Shown here: positions 1 to 6,415 of the stretch, in pieces
How positions within the stretch are numbered: position 1 is the stretch's first letter
How the letters are laid out: the number at the start of each line of letters is the position of its first letter
Assembly: GCA_023430945.1 (NCBI GenBank)
Contig: JAEYYE010000361.1
Location: forward strand, 1 to 6,440
Length of the DNA: 6,440 bases
DNA from: Bacteroidota bacterium
GTDB taxonomy: Bacteria > Bacteroidota > Bacteroidia > Flavobacteriales_F > PHOS-HE28
Reading direction: 5' to 3'
The notes under the pieces: generated by a model
Databases searched by the model: none
Told to the model about the DNA's origin: nothing
Seen by the model: the letters and a program-made list of their open reading frames with translations, nothing else
Translations under genes and position numbers: made by a program

Positions 1-2330
1 CCTTGAAAGGGGTTGTTATGGACAGCCTCACGCACGAGCCGATCATCGGTGTCAATGTCACGTACGCGCCCGGCAAAGGCGCTGCGACCGATCCGGCCGG
101 CGGTTATTCCTTCCAGATCCCGCAGGGCCTGCACGAGATCACGTTCAGCTTCGTGGGTTACACCACTCGTAAACTGAATATCGAGATCGGTGCTGATGAA
201 GTACGTGAACTGAACGTGCAACTCGCGCCGGCGGCAACGCAGCTGGACATGGTCGTTGTCACGGCCGGAAGATTCGAGCAACGTGTTGGTGAAGTGACGC
301 AATCACTCAGTGTGCTCCAACCTGAATTGGTGTTGAACAAGAACGTTGTTTCCATGGACGATGCGCTGGCGCAAGTGCCCGGCGTGATCGTGGTGGATGG
401 CGAACCGCAGATCCGCGCGGGCAGCGGCTTCAGTTATGGCGCAGGCAGTCGCGTGCAGGTTTTGGTGGATGATATTCCGATCCTCGGTGGCGACATCGGC
501 CGGCCGAACTGGACCTTCCTTCCGATCGAGAACCTGGAACAGGTGGAAGTGATCAAAGGTGCTTCTTCGGTTCTCTACGGAAGTGCTGCGTTAAGTGGTG
601 TGATCAATGTGCGCACGGCCTATCCGCGATCGGAACCGCGCACGCGGGTCACCATGTTCACCGGGATCTACGATGCCCCTACACGGAAGGAAGCGAAATG
701 GTGGGACCAGAACAGTCCCATGATCAGCGGGGTGAACTTCTTCCATTCACGGCAGATCGGGAGTTTCGATCTCGTGCTGGGCGGAAATGCCTTCTCCGAT
801 GCGGGTTTCGTTGGCCCGGAACCCGTGCCCGCCGATTCGATCGAAAAAGATCCGCTGCGCCTGGGCCCTGCCGGTTATGATAATCGCGTTCGTTTCAATA
901 TCGGCACGCGCTGGCGCAACAAGAAGGTTGAAGGGCTGAACTACGGGGTGAACGCGAACGCGATGAAAAGCCGCAGCACCGCGATCCTGATCTGGAGCGA
1001 TACCGACAGCGGACTTTACAGACCGAAGACGGGAACAGTTACTCGCACGATCGGCGATCAGTACTACATCGATCCGTTCATCAATTACAGTACGCGCAAT
1101 GGAATGAAACAATTCCTGCGCACACGCCTTCACCACCAGGATTTCCAGAACGACAACGACCAGAGCAACAGCAATACGGTGATGCATGCCGAGTACCAGG
1201 CCCAGCGGAAATTCGATCTGTTCGGCGAAACGATCGTTACGCTCGGTGTGGTGTACAGGAACGTGGAAAGCAACGCGCTGCTCTATTCCGGTGATGCCGA
1301 TGGCGATGGCGTGAATTCAGCGTTGAACACGGCTGGTTATCTTCAATTGGACAAACGGTTCTTCGATCGCGTTTCGCTCTCGGCCGGCGTGCGTTATGAG
1401 CGTTTTTCAGTGAACGATGTGGAAGCCTCGGAACCGGTGCTTCGCGCTGGCGTGAACTGGCAGGCCTTGAAGGCGACCTACCTGCGTGTGAGCTACGGCG
1501 AAGGTTTCCGCTTCCCTACCATCGGCGAGCGTTTCATCAATACCAGCGTGGGCAATTTGAGGATCTTCCCGAACCCCGACCTGCGCGCGGAGAAGAGCAC
1601 CAATATCGAGGCAGGAGTGAAGCAAGGCTTCAAGATCGGCGGTTTCCAAGGCTATCTTGATGCGGTCGTCTTTGAGCAGGATTACGAGGATTTCGTGGAA
1701 TTCACGTTCGGTCGCTGGATCAATAGCAACTCGTTGGATGATGCGTTCGGATTCGGTTTCATGAGCTGGAACACCGGCGGAGCGCAGGTCACCGGCTTCG
1801 AGGCCGAATTGGCGGGAAAAGGAAAGATCGGTCCGATCGGGATCACCGCCTTGATCGGCCACACGTACACATTGCCGATCACCACAACGCCTGAATACGT
1901 CTACGCCGATCCGGGTGTGCCGGGCGCTTTGCCGGCCACGTACCTCAACACCAGCTACGATACCACCGGCCACATTTTGAAATTCCGGGTGCAGCATCTT
2001 TTCCGATCGGACCTTCAATTCGATGTGAAGAAATTCATGCTCGGCGTGAGCGTACGTTACAACAGCCATGTCACCAACATCGACAAGGTGTTCGTGCAAT
2101 TGGAGGAACCGGCGTATGAGAGCTTCAACCTGCGGACCGGCATCACCGATTGGATGCGTACGCATCGCACCGGAGATACGGTGATCGATGTGCGCGCAGG
2201 TTACCAGTTGAGCGATCAGGTGCGGATCGGCTTCATCGTGAACAACCTCACCAACCTTGAATATTCGATCCGCCCGCTCTCGATCGAAGCGCCGCGCACG
2301 TTCCAGGTACAACTCATGATCACCTTATGA
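1..2330 (+). CDS. TonB-dependent outer-membrane receptor, 5' end missing
   Basis: This is an outer-membrane beta-barrel receptor that takes up a scarce ligand using energy from TonB-ExbBD. Codons begin at position 3 and the first visible residues (LKGVVMDSLTHEPIIGVNV) already lie inside a carboxypeptidase-regulatory-like beta-sandwich, about residues 1-75, so the signal peptide and true start lie upstream. A TonB-box-like stretch (MVVVTAGRFEQ, near residue 83) leads into the plug, about residues 85-210. The plug carries the typical VLVDDIPI and VEVIKGASSVLYGS motifs, the latter at about 182-194, followed by GVINVRT. The rest, to residue 775, is barrel strands ending in FQVQLMITL with a near-terminal aromatic, as expected for BamA-dependent insertion. 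The single-polypeptide layout resembles BtuB/FepA-like receptors more than SusC, and no SusD partner follows. The ligand cannot be told from sequence. A DxDxDG loop sits at residues 431-438. The stop overlaps the kdsB start. Confidence 0.95.
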   Translation, partial: LKGVVMDSLTHEPIIGVNVTYAPGKGAATDPAGGYSFQIPQGLHEITFSFVGYTTRKLNIEIGADEVRELNVQLAPAATQLDMVVVTAGRFEQRVGEVTQSLSVLQPELVLNKNVVSMDDALAQVPGVIVVDGEPQIRAGSGFSYGAGSRVQVLVDDIPILGGDIGRPNWTFLPIENLEQVEVIKGASSVLYGSAALSGVINVRTAYPRSEPRTRVTMFTGIYDAPTRKEAKWWDQNSPMISGVNFFHSRQIGSFDLVLGGNAFSDAGFVGPEPVPADSIEKDPLRLGPAGYDNRVRFNIGTRWRNKKVEGLNYGVNANAMKSRSTAILIWSDTDSGLYRPKTGTVTRTIGDQYYIDPFINYSTRNGMKQFLRTRLHHQDFQNDNDQSNSNTVMHAEYQAQRKFDLFGETIVTLGVVYRNVESNALLYSGDADGDGVNSALNTAGYLQLDKRFFDRVSLSAGVRYERFSVNDVEASEPVLRAGVNWQALKATYLRVSYGEGFRFPTIGERFINTSVGNLRIFPNPDLRAEKSTNIEAGVKQGFKIGGFQGYLDAVVFEQDYEDFVEFTFGRWINSNSLDDAFGFGFMSWNTGGAQVTGFEAELAGKGKIGPIGITALIGHTYTLPITTTPEYVYADPGVPGALPATYLNTSYDTTGHILKFRVQHLFRSDLQFDVKKFMLGVSVRYNSHVTNIDKVFVQLEEPAYESFNLRTGITDWMRTHRTGDTVIDVRAGYQLSDQVRIGFIVNNLTNLEYSIRPLSIEAPRTFQVQLMITL

Positions 2331-3085
2331 TGCGTGCGATCGCGATCGTTCCTGCGCGTTATGCGAGCACCCGGTTGCCCGGCAAGCCGTTGGTGGATAT
2401 CGGTGGAAAGAGCATGGTGCAACGCGTGGTGGAGCAGGCCTCGCGAGCAAAGTCGATCGAAAGGATCGTCGTTGCCACGGATGATCCGCGGATCGTGGAG
2501 CATGTGCTGGCGTTCGGCGGCGAAGCGGTGCTCACTTCTCCCGATCATCACAGCGGCACCGATCGCTGCAATGAAGCCCTCGGCTTGATCGGTCGCGATC
2601 GGTTCGATGCTGTGGTCAACATCCAGGGTGATGAGCCGTTCATCGCTCCGGAACAGATCGATCTTGCGTGTGAAGTGCTCGAGCGTTCGATCGGCGGCAT
2701 TGCAACACTGGCGCAGATCGTAAAGGATGATCGGGATCTGGCCGATCTCGGTGAAGTGCTGATCACCACGGATCACGAAATGAACGCGCTTTACTTCAGC
2801 CGCTCACCGATCCCTTTTCTTCATAAGAAGAGCGATCAGCCCCAGCATGAACAGTTCCGGTTCTTGAAACACGTGGGGTTGTATGCGTTCCGATCGGAAG
2901 TTCTCCAGCAGATCGTGAAGCTTCAACCTTCTTCACTTGAAAAAGCGGAGTCGCTTGAGCAACTGCGCTGGCTGGAGAACGGGTTCAAGGTGAGGATCGG
3001 TATCACCACACACGATTCCTTTTGTGTGGATACACCGGCCGATCTGGAAGAAGCAAGAAAGCGGATCCGTGCAAATGAGGTTTGA
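2327..3085 (+). CDS. kdsB: 3-deoxy-manno-octulosonate cytidylyltransferase (CMP-Kdo synthetase)
   Basis: KdsB is a cytosolic enzyme that makes CMP-Kdo and pyrophosphate from CTP and Kdo. CMP-Kdo is the donor for the inner-core sugar that WaaA adds to lipid A. The 252-residue protein is full length for the family. Family motifs are in order: the nucleotide-binding PARYASTRLPGKPL (residues 9-22), VVATDD (48-53), HHSGTDR (74-80), NIQGDEPF (98-105, with D102 the expected Mg2+ ligand), ALYFSRSPIPF, HVGLYAFR, ESLEQLRWLENG, and FCVDTPADL near the end, where D235 is the expected second metal ligand. Two adjacent ATGs (2327 and 2330) are possible starts. The first overlaps the receptor stop as ATGA, which suggests translational coupling; the second would give 251 residues and is equally plausible. 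No Shine-Dalgarno sequence is visible, which is normal for Bacteroidota. Confidence 0.97.
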   Translation: MMRAIAIVPARYASTRLPGKPLVDIGGKSMVQRVVEQASRAKSIERIVVATDDPRIVEHVLAFGGEAVLTSPDHHSGTDRCNEALGLIGRDRFDAVVNIQGDEPFIAPEQIDLACEVLERSIGGIATLAQIVKDDRDLADLGEVLITTDHEMNALYFSRSPIPFLHKKSDQPQHEQFRFLKHVGLYAFRSEVLQQIVKLQPSSLEKAESLEQLRWLENGFKVRIGITTHDSFCVDTPADLEEARKRIRANEV

Positions 3086-3086
3086 G

Positions 3087-3094
3087 TAACTTGG
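3087..3094 (+). promoter_or_regulatory. possible -7 box before the HU/SPOR gene
   Basis: TAACTTGG lies just after the kdsB stop and 13 nt before the ATG at 3108. It matches the Bacteroidota -7 consensus TAnnTTTG at five of six fixed positions. I see no TTG at the usual 17-23 nt upstream, so this is a weak call. If it is real, the mRNA leader would be only a few bases long. Confidence 0.3.
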
Positions 3095-3107
3095 CACCGG
3101 TTCCGCC

Positions 3108-4166
3108 ATGGGCATCGAACGAGACCTTCACGATCTGCTCTACTGCCACGATTGCGTGATCGTTCCGCATTGGGGTGGTTTCCTTACGCACTACCGATCG
3201 GCGCGGTTGGATGAGGCCAACCAACTGGTGCATCCGCCGGGCAAGGACATCAGCTTCAACAAGAATCTCGATCGCAACGATGGCCTTCTCGCCGATCATG
3301 TCGCCAAACGTGAAGGCAAACCTTTCCGCGAAGCGCAGCAGTTGATCGATGATGCAGTGAAGGAATGGCGCCGCACGTTGATCGAAAAAGGAAGGCTCGA
3401 GCTTCCGCACATCGGCATCTTCTACCGCGATCAGGAAAGCAACCTGCAGTTCGATCCGGATCGCCGCTCGAATTTTTTGAAGGAAGCATTCGGCCTACGT
3501 CCTGTTGCCGCGATCCCGGCACCGGCCGAACGACCCATCTTCAAGGTGATCTCACCGGTACCCGCGAAGAAGGCCGCTTCACTCCCGGAGAGGCGCACCA
3601 CGATCATGTGGGCGGCAGCCGCCACGACCGCAATGATATTCGGGGCCGCCGCGATCTTCGCCTACCGGTATGGCGAGAGTACGAATGTGCAATGGAGCAG
3701 TTTCGATCCATTCGCGAACAGCGTGCATCGCGTGCATGTACCCGCGGCGGATCCACCCGCTCCGATCCGTGAATTCACCGGGTTCGATCTGCCTGCCGGG
3801 CCGCTCGGGGTGAAGGTGATCGATCTGCCGACCAAAGAACCCGTGCGCATGATCGTTGATCTTGGCACACCTGCACCGATCGAAGTTCCCGAGACGACAA
3901 AAGTTGAAGTGAAGGCCGCGCCCAAGGCCGTCACATCAGCGAAAGCGCGTTTCCACGTGATCGGGGGATGTTTCGCGCAGGAAGAGAACGCCGATCGATT
4001 CCTCTCGGAGCTGATCAGGAAAGGTTATGAAGCGAAGCGTCTTTCAAAGCACGGTGATCTTCACCCTGTGGCCTTCGGCAGCTATACACGCAAGGCCGAT
4101 GCGCTGGAAGCGATCGCGACCATGAGGGCGGAAGGTGGTTCGGCCGCGTGGCTGCTCGTGCGTTGA
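3108..4166 (+). CDS. CCDC81-type HU-domain membrane protein with C-terminal SPOR domain
   Basis: This 352-residue protein has three parts. Residues 1 to about 58 (RDLHDLLYCHDCVIVPHWGGFLTHY) and about 59-130 (NDGLLADHVAKREGKPF through LPHIGIFYRD) match the paired prokaryotic HU-CCDC81 domains, which are relatives of HU/IHF found in Bacteroidota. A basic, proline- and alanine-rich linker leads to one membrane helix at about 165-187 (IMWAAAATTAMIFGAAAIFAY). A second, proline-rich linker follows, and then a SPOR domain at about 280-352 (FHVIGGCFAQEENADRF; VAFGSYTRKADAL). SPOR domains bind glycan strands stripped of stem peptides, such as those at division septa. The topology implies HU domains in the cytoplasm and SPOR in the periplasm. 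A role in division or in tying the nucleoid to the envelope is inference. The ATG at 3108 directly precedes the conserved N-terminal domain and is the natural start. The gap to kdsB is 22 bp. Confidence 0.88.
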   Translation: MGIERDLHDLLYCHDCVIVPHWGGFLTHYRSARLDEANQLVHPPGKDISFNKNLDRNDGLLADHVAKREGKPFREAQQLIDDAVKEWRRTLIEKGRLELPHIGIFYRDQESNLQFDPDRRSNFLKEAFGLRPVAAIPAPAERPIFKVISPVPAKKAASLPERRTTIMWAAAATTAMIFGAAAIFAYRYGESTNVQWSSFDPFANSVHRVHVPAADPPAPIREFTGFDLPAGPLGVKVIDLPTKEPVRMIVDLGTPAPIEVPETTKVEVKAAPKAVTSAKARFHVIGGCFAQEENADRFLSELIRKGYEAKRLSKHGDLHPVAFGSYTRKADALEAIATMRAEGGSAAWLLVR

Positions 4167-4196
4167 AGAGCGCGCCGATCGTGATCAGTAACTTTG
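4163..4196 (+). promoter_or_regulatory. Bacteroidota-type promoter before the STAS-like gene
   Basis: TAACTTTG at 4189-4196 is a perfect match to the Bacteroidota housekeeping -7 consensus TAnnTTTG. A TTG at 4163-4165, overlapping the stop codon of the previous gene, could serve as the -33 element with a 23-nt spacer, at the long end of the accepted range. Only nine bases separate the box from the ATG at 4206, so the transcript would be leaderless or nearly so. Confidence 0.55.
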
Positions 4197-4205
4197 TACC
4201 CCGCG

Positions 4206-4598
4206 ATGCGAACGGTGGAGCTTGATGCCTGTACGATCACTTTCATTGAGCCCGATCTGGTGCACACGCATTTTCGTGATCACCGGATCGTGACGGTGGA
4301 GGAGGTGCACGCCATGTTCAATGCGATCGAGAAGGAAAGCGGCGGAGGCAAGGTGTTGCTGATGGTGAGCGTCGGCCTCGGTACTTCCATGAGCAATGAA
4401 GCGCGCGCCTTCGCTTCTTCCCCGGATTCGAACCGGTACATCGCCGCTGATGCGATCGTTGTTCGCGATTTCGGCCATCAGTTGGCCGCCAATGTTTTCG
4501 TTCGTCACCATAAACCCACAAGGCCGATCAAGATGTTCGCCGATGAAACCGAGGCGTTGGCCTGGTTGCGTCAGCAGCGGACCGTGATCGGCAACTAA
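4206..4598 (+). CDS. small STAS/SpoIIAA-like protein (DUF7793-like)
   Basis: This is a 130-residue soluble protein with no signal peptide or membrane segment. The pattern is TITFIEPDLVHTHF, then VTVEEVHAMFNAI, a strand KVLLMVSVGLGTSMSNEARAFA, then AIVVRDFGHQLAANVFVRHHKPTRPIKMF and an end helix DETEALAWLRQQ. It resembles the small STAS/SEC14-like (DUF7793-type) proteins common in Flavobacteriales and related groups, with alternating strands and helices and a closing EALAWL helix. The biochemical function of this family is not established as far as I know, and I assign none. An in-frame TTG at 4194 would lengthen it by four residues but lies inside the -7 box, so the ATG at 4206 is preferred. 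It sits 39 bp after the HU/SPOR gene and 10 bp before the next gene. Confidence 0.8.
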   Translation: MRTVELDACTITFIEPDLVHTHFRDHRIVTVEEVHAMFNAIEKESGGGKVLLMVSVGLGTSMSNEARAFASSPDSNRYIAADAIVVRDFGHQLAANVFVRHHKPTRPIKMFADETEALAWLRQQRTVIGN

Positions 4599-4608
4599 AC
4601 CGAAGTAT

Positions 4609-5262
4609 ATGTTCACTACGATCTCAAGATCATTCATGTTTCTGGCGATCGCCGGATCGCAATTCAACGTGTTCGCACAAGTCGTGGATCCCACGCCAGC
4701 AAAGGAATTGAAAGCAGGCAGGTCCGAGATCGTTGCGCTGGCGATCGCGCCGAAAGGCGATCGGGTGCTTGCGGGATCGGACAAAGGCGCGGAACTCATC
4801 GATCTGGAAAGCGGAAAGAAGGTGCACGCCTTCCCTTTTGAAGAGGATGGATCGACCGCTGTTTACCATGTCGGGTTCAACGAGAACGGTGAATATGCTT
4901 TGTTGATCGGGCACACCGGTAAGCGCCAGGTATGGGACGTGAAATCCGGAAAGCAGGAGAAAGTGCTTACGCCGCACGGCTGGATCCCCGATCCGCGCCA
5001 GGTGAAGGCGATGGGATTCGACATGAAGAATTCCGCCTTCGATCGGTTCTACCAGCAAAGCGAGATCCAGCACAATGGGATCACGATCCGCGCCGTAAAG
5101 GATGGCGCGATCGAATTCGTGAACGGTGAAGGCGAAGTGGTACAGAAGCTTGAATATCCCACCAACAAGGATCAGCATCACCGTGCGCCATTGTTGATCC
5201 ACGAGGATCATTTGATCACCGGCACGGACGATGGCCGGATCCTTTTCTACAAGCTTCAATGA
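4609..5262 (+). CDS. exported protein with WD40-like repeats
   Basis: This is a 217-residue protein with a signal peptide. A short, weakly charged start is followed by a hydrophobic core (FMFLAIAGSQFNVFA), with likely cleavage after A23 before QVVDP, so it should reach the periplasm. Two WD40-like units can be read: residues about 40-75 (IVALAIAPKGDRVLAGSDKGAELIDLESGK) and about 83-120 (VYHVGFNENGEYALLIG, then QVWDVKSGK). A C-terminal strand set follows at about 193-217 (HLITGTDDGRILFYKLQ). The middle, about 121-190, is too diverged to assign. This is too short for a seven-blade propeller. No catalytic residues are recognisable; a protein-binding role is inference. The start ATG is 10 bp after the STAS-like gene, without a promoter of its own that I can see, so the two are probably co-transcribed. 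The stop overlaps the thioesterase start as ATGA. Confidence 0.75.
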   Translation: MFTTISRSFMFLAIAGSQFNVFAQVVDPTPAKELKAGRSEIVALAIAPKGDRVLAGSDKGAELIDLESGKKVHAFPFEEDGSTAVYHVGFNENGEYALLIGHTGKRQVWDVKSGKQEKVLTPHGWIPDPRQVKAMGFDMKNSAFDRFYQQSEIQHNGITIRAVKDGAIEFVNGEGEVVQKLEYPTNKDQHHRAPLLIHEDHLITGTDDGRILFYKLQ

Positions 5263-5792
5263 TCACCCGCGTTCAAATGAACAGGGTCTCCAATCCGGTC
5301 TCGATCAGCAGGGCGGAGACCACGCATCTCGTTCTTCCCAACGACACGAACACGCTTGGCAACCTCATGGGCGGCCAGCTGCTCAAGTGGCTCGACATCT
5401 CCTGCGCGATCAGTGCGCACCGCCATTCAAAACGCGTGGTCGTGACCGTTGCGGTGAACCATGTGAGCTTCGACCGGCCGATCAAACTTGGTGACTTCGT
5501 TACCATCCGCAGCCAGGTGAGCCGCGCTTTCGGCACCAGCATGGAAGTGTGGAGCGACGTGTGGGTGGAAGATCAGGTCACCGGCGAACAGGTGAAATGC
5601 AACAGCGCGATCTACACGTTCGTCGCGGTGGATCAGACCGGGCATCCTGTGGCTGTTCCTGAAGCCGTCCCCGAAACCGACGAAGAGAAGGAAAGGTTCA
5701 ACGGAGCGCTTCGCCGCAGACAGCTGCGATTGATCCTGGCCGGAAAGATGAAACCGGAACAGGCAACGGAATTGCGCGCTCTTTTCGGTTGA
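5259..5792 (+). CDS. acyl-CoA thioesterase, hotdog fold (YciA/BACH-like)
   Basis: This cytosolic enzyme is expected to hydrolyse acyl-CoA to free fatty acid and CoA. The 177-residue protein carries one hotdog domain, so it would work as an oligomer. The signature is PNDTNTLGNLMGGQLLKWLD at residues 27-46, where the GN.MGGQLLKWLD segment is the hotdog helix with active-site contacts. It is followed by VVVTVAVNHVSFDRPIKLGDFVTI and a beta strand SRAFGTSMEVWSDVWVE, then AIYTFVAVD. The C-terminal 40 residues are highly charged and helical (DEEKERFNGALRRRQLRLILAGK), as in many Bacteroidota homologues. YciA proteins have Asp where this one has Asn35 in GNLMGG; from memory, Asn is normal in this Bacteroidota branch. 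Chain-length preference is unknown. The ATG at 5259 overlaps the upstream stop; an alternative ATG at 5277 would remove six residues before the conserved part. Confidence 0.92.
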   Translation: MITRVQMNRVSNPVSISRAETTHLVLPNDTNTLGNLMGGQLLKWLDISCAISAHRHSKRVVVTVAVNHVSFDRPIKLGDFVTIRSQVSRAFGTSMEVWSDVWVEDQVTGEQVKCNSAIYTFVAVDQTGHPVAVPEAVPETDEEKERFNGALRRRQLRLILAGKMKPEQATELRALFG

Positions 5793-5832
5793 ATCCCGAT
5801 CGGCGGGATCGCATGAACCGGTCCCGGTTCAT
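5793..5832 (+). other. two tandem hairpins after the thioesterase gene
   Basis: Two inverted repeats directly follow the stop codon. The first pairs ATCCCG (5793-5798) with CGGGAT (5804-5809) around a 5-nt loop. The second pairs ATGAACCG (5813-5820) with CGGTTCAT (5825-5832) around GTCC. The sequence that follows is A-rich rather than T-rich, so this is not a classical intrinsic terminator on the + strand. It could still slow polymerase, protect the 3' end of the mRNA, or be a small repeat element. Confidence 0.55.
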
Positions 5833-5841
5833 AAGTAAAAA
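5795..5841 (+). repeat. 47-bp direct repeat, copy 1 (intergenic)
   Basis: This 47-bp segment, from CCCGATCGGCGGG to AAGTAAAAA, occurs again without a mismatch at 6394-6440. The base before the repeat differs (T here, G in copy 2). Here it sits naturally between two genes, and the first hairpin extends two base pairs beyond the left repeat boundary, so this copy is probably the original. Confidence 0.97.
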
Positions 5842-5847
5842 TTGAAA

Positions 5848-5884
5848 TTTCGTTAACAGGTTGATCGCCCGGCGATCACCTTTG
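5848..5884 (+). promoter_or_regulatory. likely promoter region of the antiporter gene
   Basis: The 110-bp gap between the thioesterase and antiporter genes contains an AT-rich stretch (about 5831-5857) followed by CACCTTTG at 5877-5884, which matches TAnnTTTG at five of six fixed positions. The candidate upstream elements are poor: TTTCG at 5848 or TTAAC at 5853, with no TTG at the right distance. The box lies 18 nt before the ATG at 5903. No Shine-Dalgarno sequence is seen. Confidence 0.4.
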
Positions 5885-5902
5885 CGGGCAAATCTCGCAA
5901 AC

Positions 5903-6415
5903 ATGTACTTGCTGATCGCGTTGGTCTTTGTGATCGGTTATCTCGCTATTGCCCTTGAACACCCGATCAATGTGAACAAGGCCGCCAGCGCGCTGGTCAC
6001 TGGTGTGCTCATCTGGGTGCTCATCATGTTCGGTAAGGAGGGTTTGTTCCCGCCAGGGGAAATGGGGAATGAAGCGATCACCCATCATTTGATGGAACAC
6101 CTCGGCGACATCGCGAGCATCCTGTTCTTCCTGATGGGAGCAATGACGATCGTGGAGCTGATCGATGCGCACGAGGGCTTTCGTGTGATCACCGATCGGA
6201 TCACCGGCCAGAACAAGGTGATGTTGATCTGGGTGATCGGGATCATCACCTTCTTCCTGAGCGCCGCGCTGGATAATATGACCACTGCGATCGTGATGTG
6301 CGCTCTGCTGCGGAAGCTTGTGAAGGACAAGAGTGATCTCTGGACTTTCGCAGGCATCGTGGTGATCGCGGCGAACGCCGGTGGTGCATGGAGCCCGATC
6401 GGCGGGATCGCATGA
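5903..6415 (+). CDS. nhaD: NhaD-type Na+/H+ antiporter, N-terminal part only
   Basis: This is an inner-membrane antiporter of the ion transporter superfamily that exchanges Na+ or Li+ for H+. Visible are 170 residues, against a usual length of over 400. Membrane segments are at about 1-18 (MYLLIALVFVIGYLAIAL), 27-44, 70-87 (ASILFFLMGAMTIVELI), 106-121 and 122-140, and a last hydrophobic stretch at about 148-162. Family motifs are GYLAIALEHPINVNKAA near the start, FLMGAMTIVELIDAHEGF, the polar SAALDNMTTAIVM (120-132) and ANAGGAWSPIG (157-167). In NhaD the last motif continues with Asp-Val-Thr-Thr; here it reads G-I-A-stop because the 47-bp repeat begins at 6394. The last native base is therefore probably no later than about 6404. 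The ATG at 5903 is chosen because it directly begins the first membrane helix, as in homologues; an upstream TTG at 5861 would add 14 unlikely residues. Confidence 0.9.
   Translation: MYLLIALVFVIGYLAIALEHPINVNKAASALVTGVLIWVLIMFGKEGLFPPGEMGNEAITHHLMEHLGDIASILFFLMGAMTIVELIDAHEGFRVITDRITGQNKVMLIWVIGIITFFLSAALDNMTTAIVMCALLRKLVKDKSDLWTFAGIVVIAANAGGAWSPIGGIA

Noticed and set aside
1407..2312. Long open frame of 301 codons on the - strand opposite the receptor
   Set aside because: Its translation is rich in His, Arg and Asp with no recognisable motif, and the + strand has an unmistakable receptor barrel. Long antisense frames are expected in GC-rich, GATC-rich coding DNA.
4422..4436. A tRNA T-arm-like sequence on the - strand (GGTTCGAATCC within CCGG repeats)
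   Set aside because: It lies inside the conserved STAS-like coding sequence. The next seven bases have no pairing partner at acceptor-stem distance, and no D-arm or anticodon arm is visible. A chance palindrome is the better explanation.
4185..4799. Open frame of 204 codons on the - strand across the STAS-like and WD40-like genes
   Set aside because: It spans a gene boundary on the coding strand and shows no domain; it is a shadow of the + strand genes.
4630..5259. Open frame of 209 codons on the - strand opposite the WD40-like gene
   Set aside because: The + strand frame has a signal peptide, repeats and tight spacing to both neighbours. The - strand frame has no motif and no promoter-like box.
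5813..5841. Intrinsic terminator for the thioesterase transcript
   Set aside because: The stem is good but the downstream sequence is AAGTAAAAA, not a T-run, so I kept it as a hairpin of unknown role.
6392..6415. nhaD as a natural pseudogene or short NhaD variant
   Set aside because: The frame is intact and well conserved up to the exact repeat boundary and the new end is an exact copy of nearby sequence at the window end, which fits an artefact better than gene decay.
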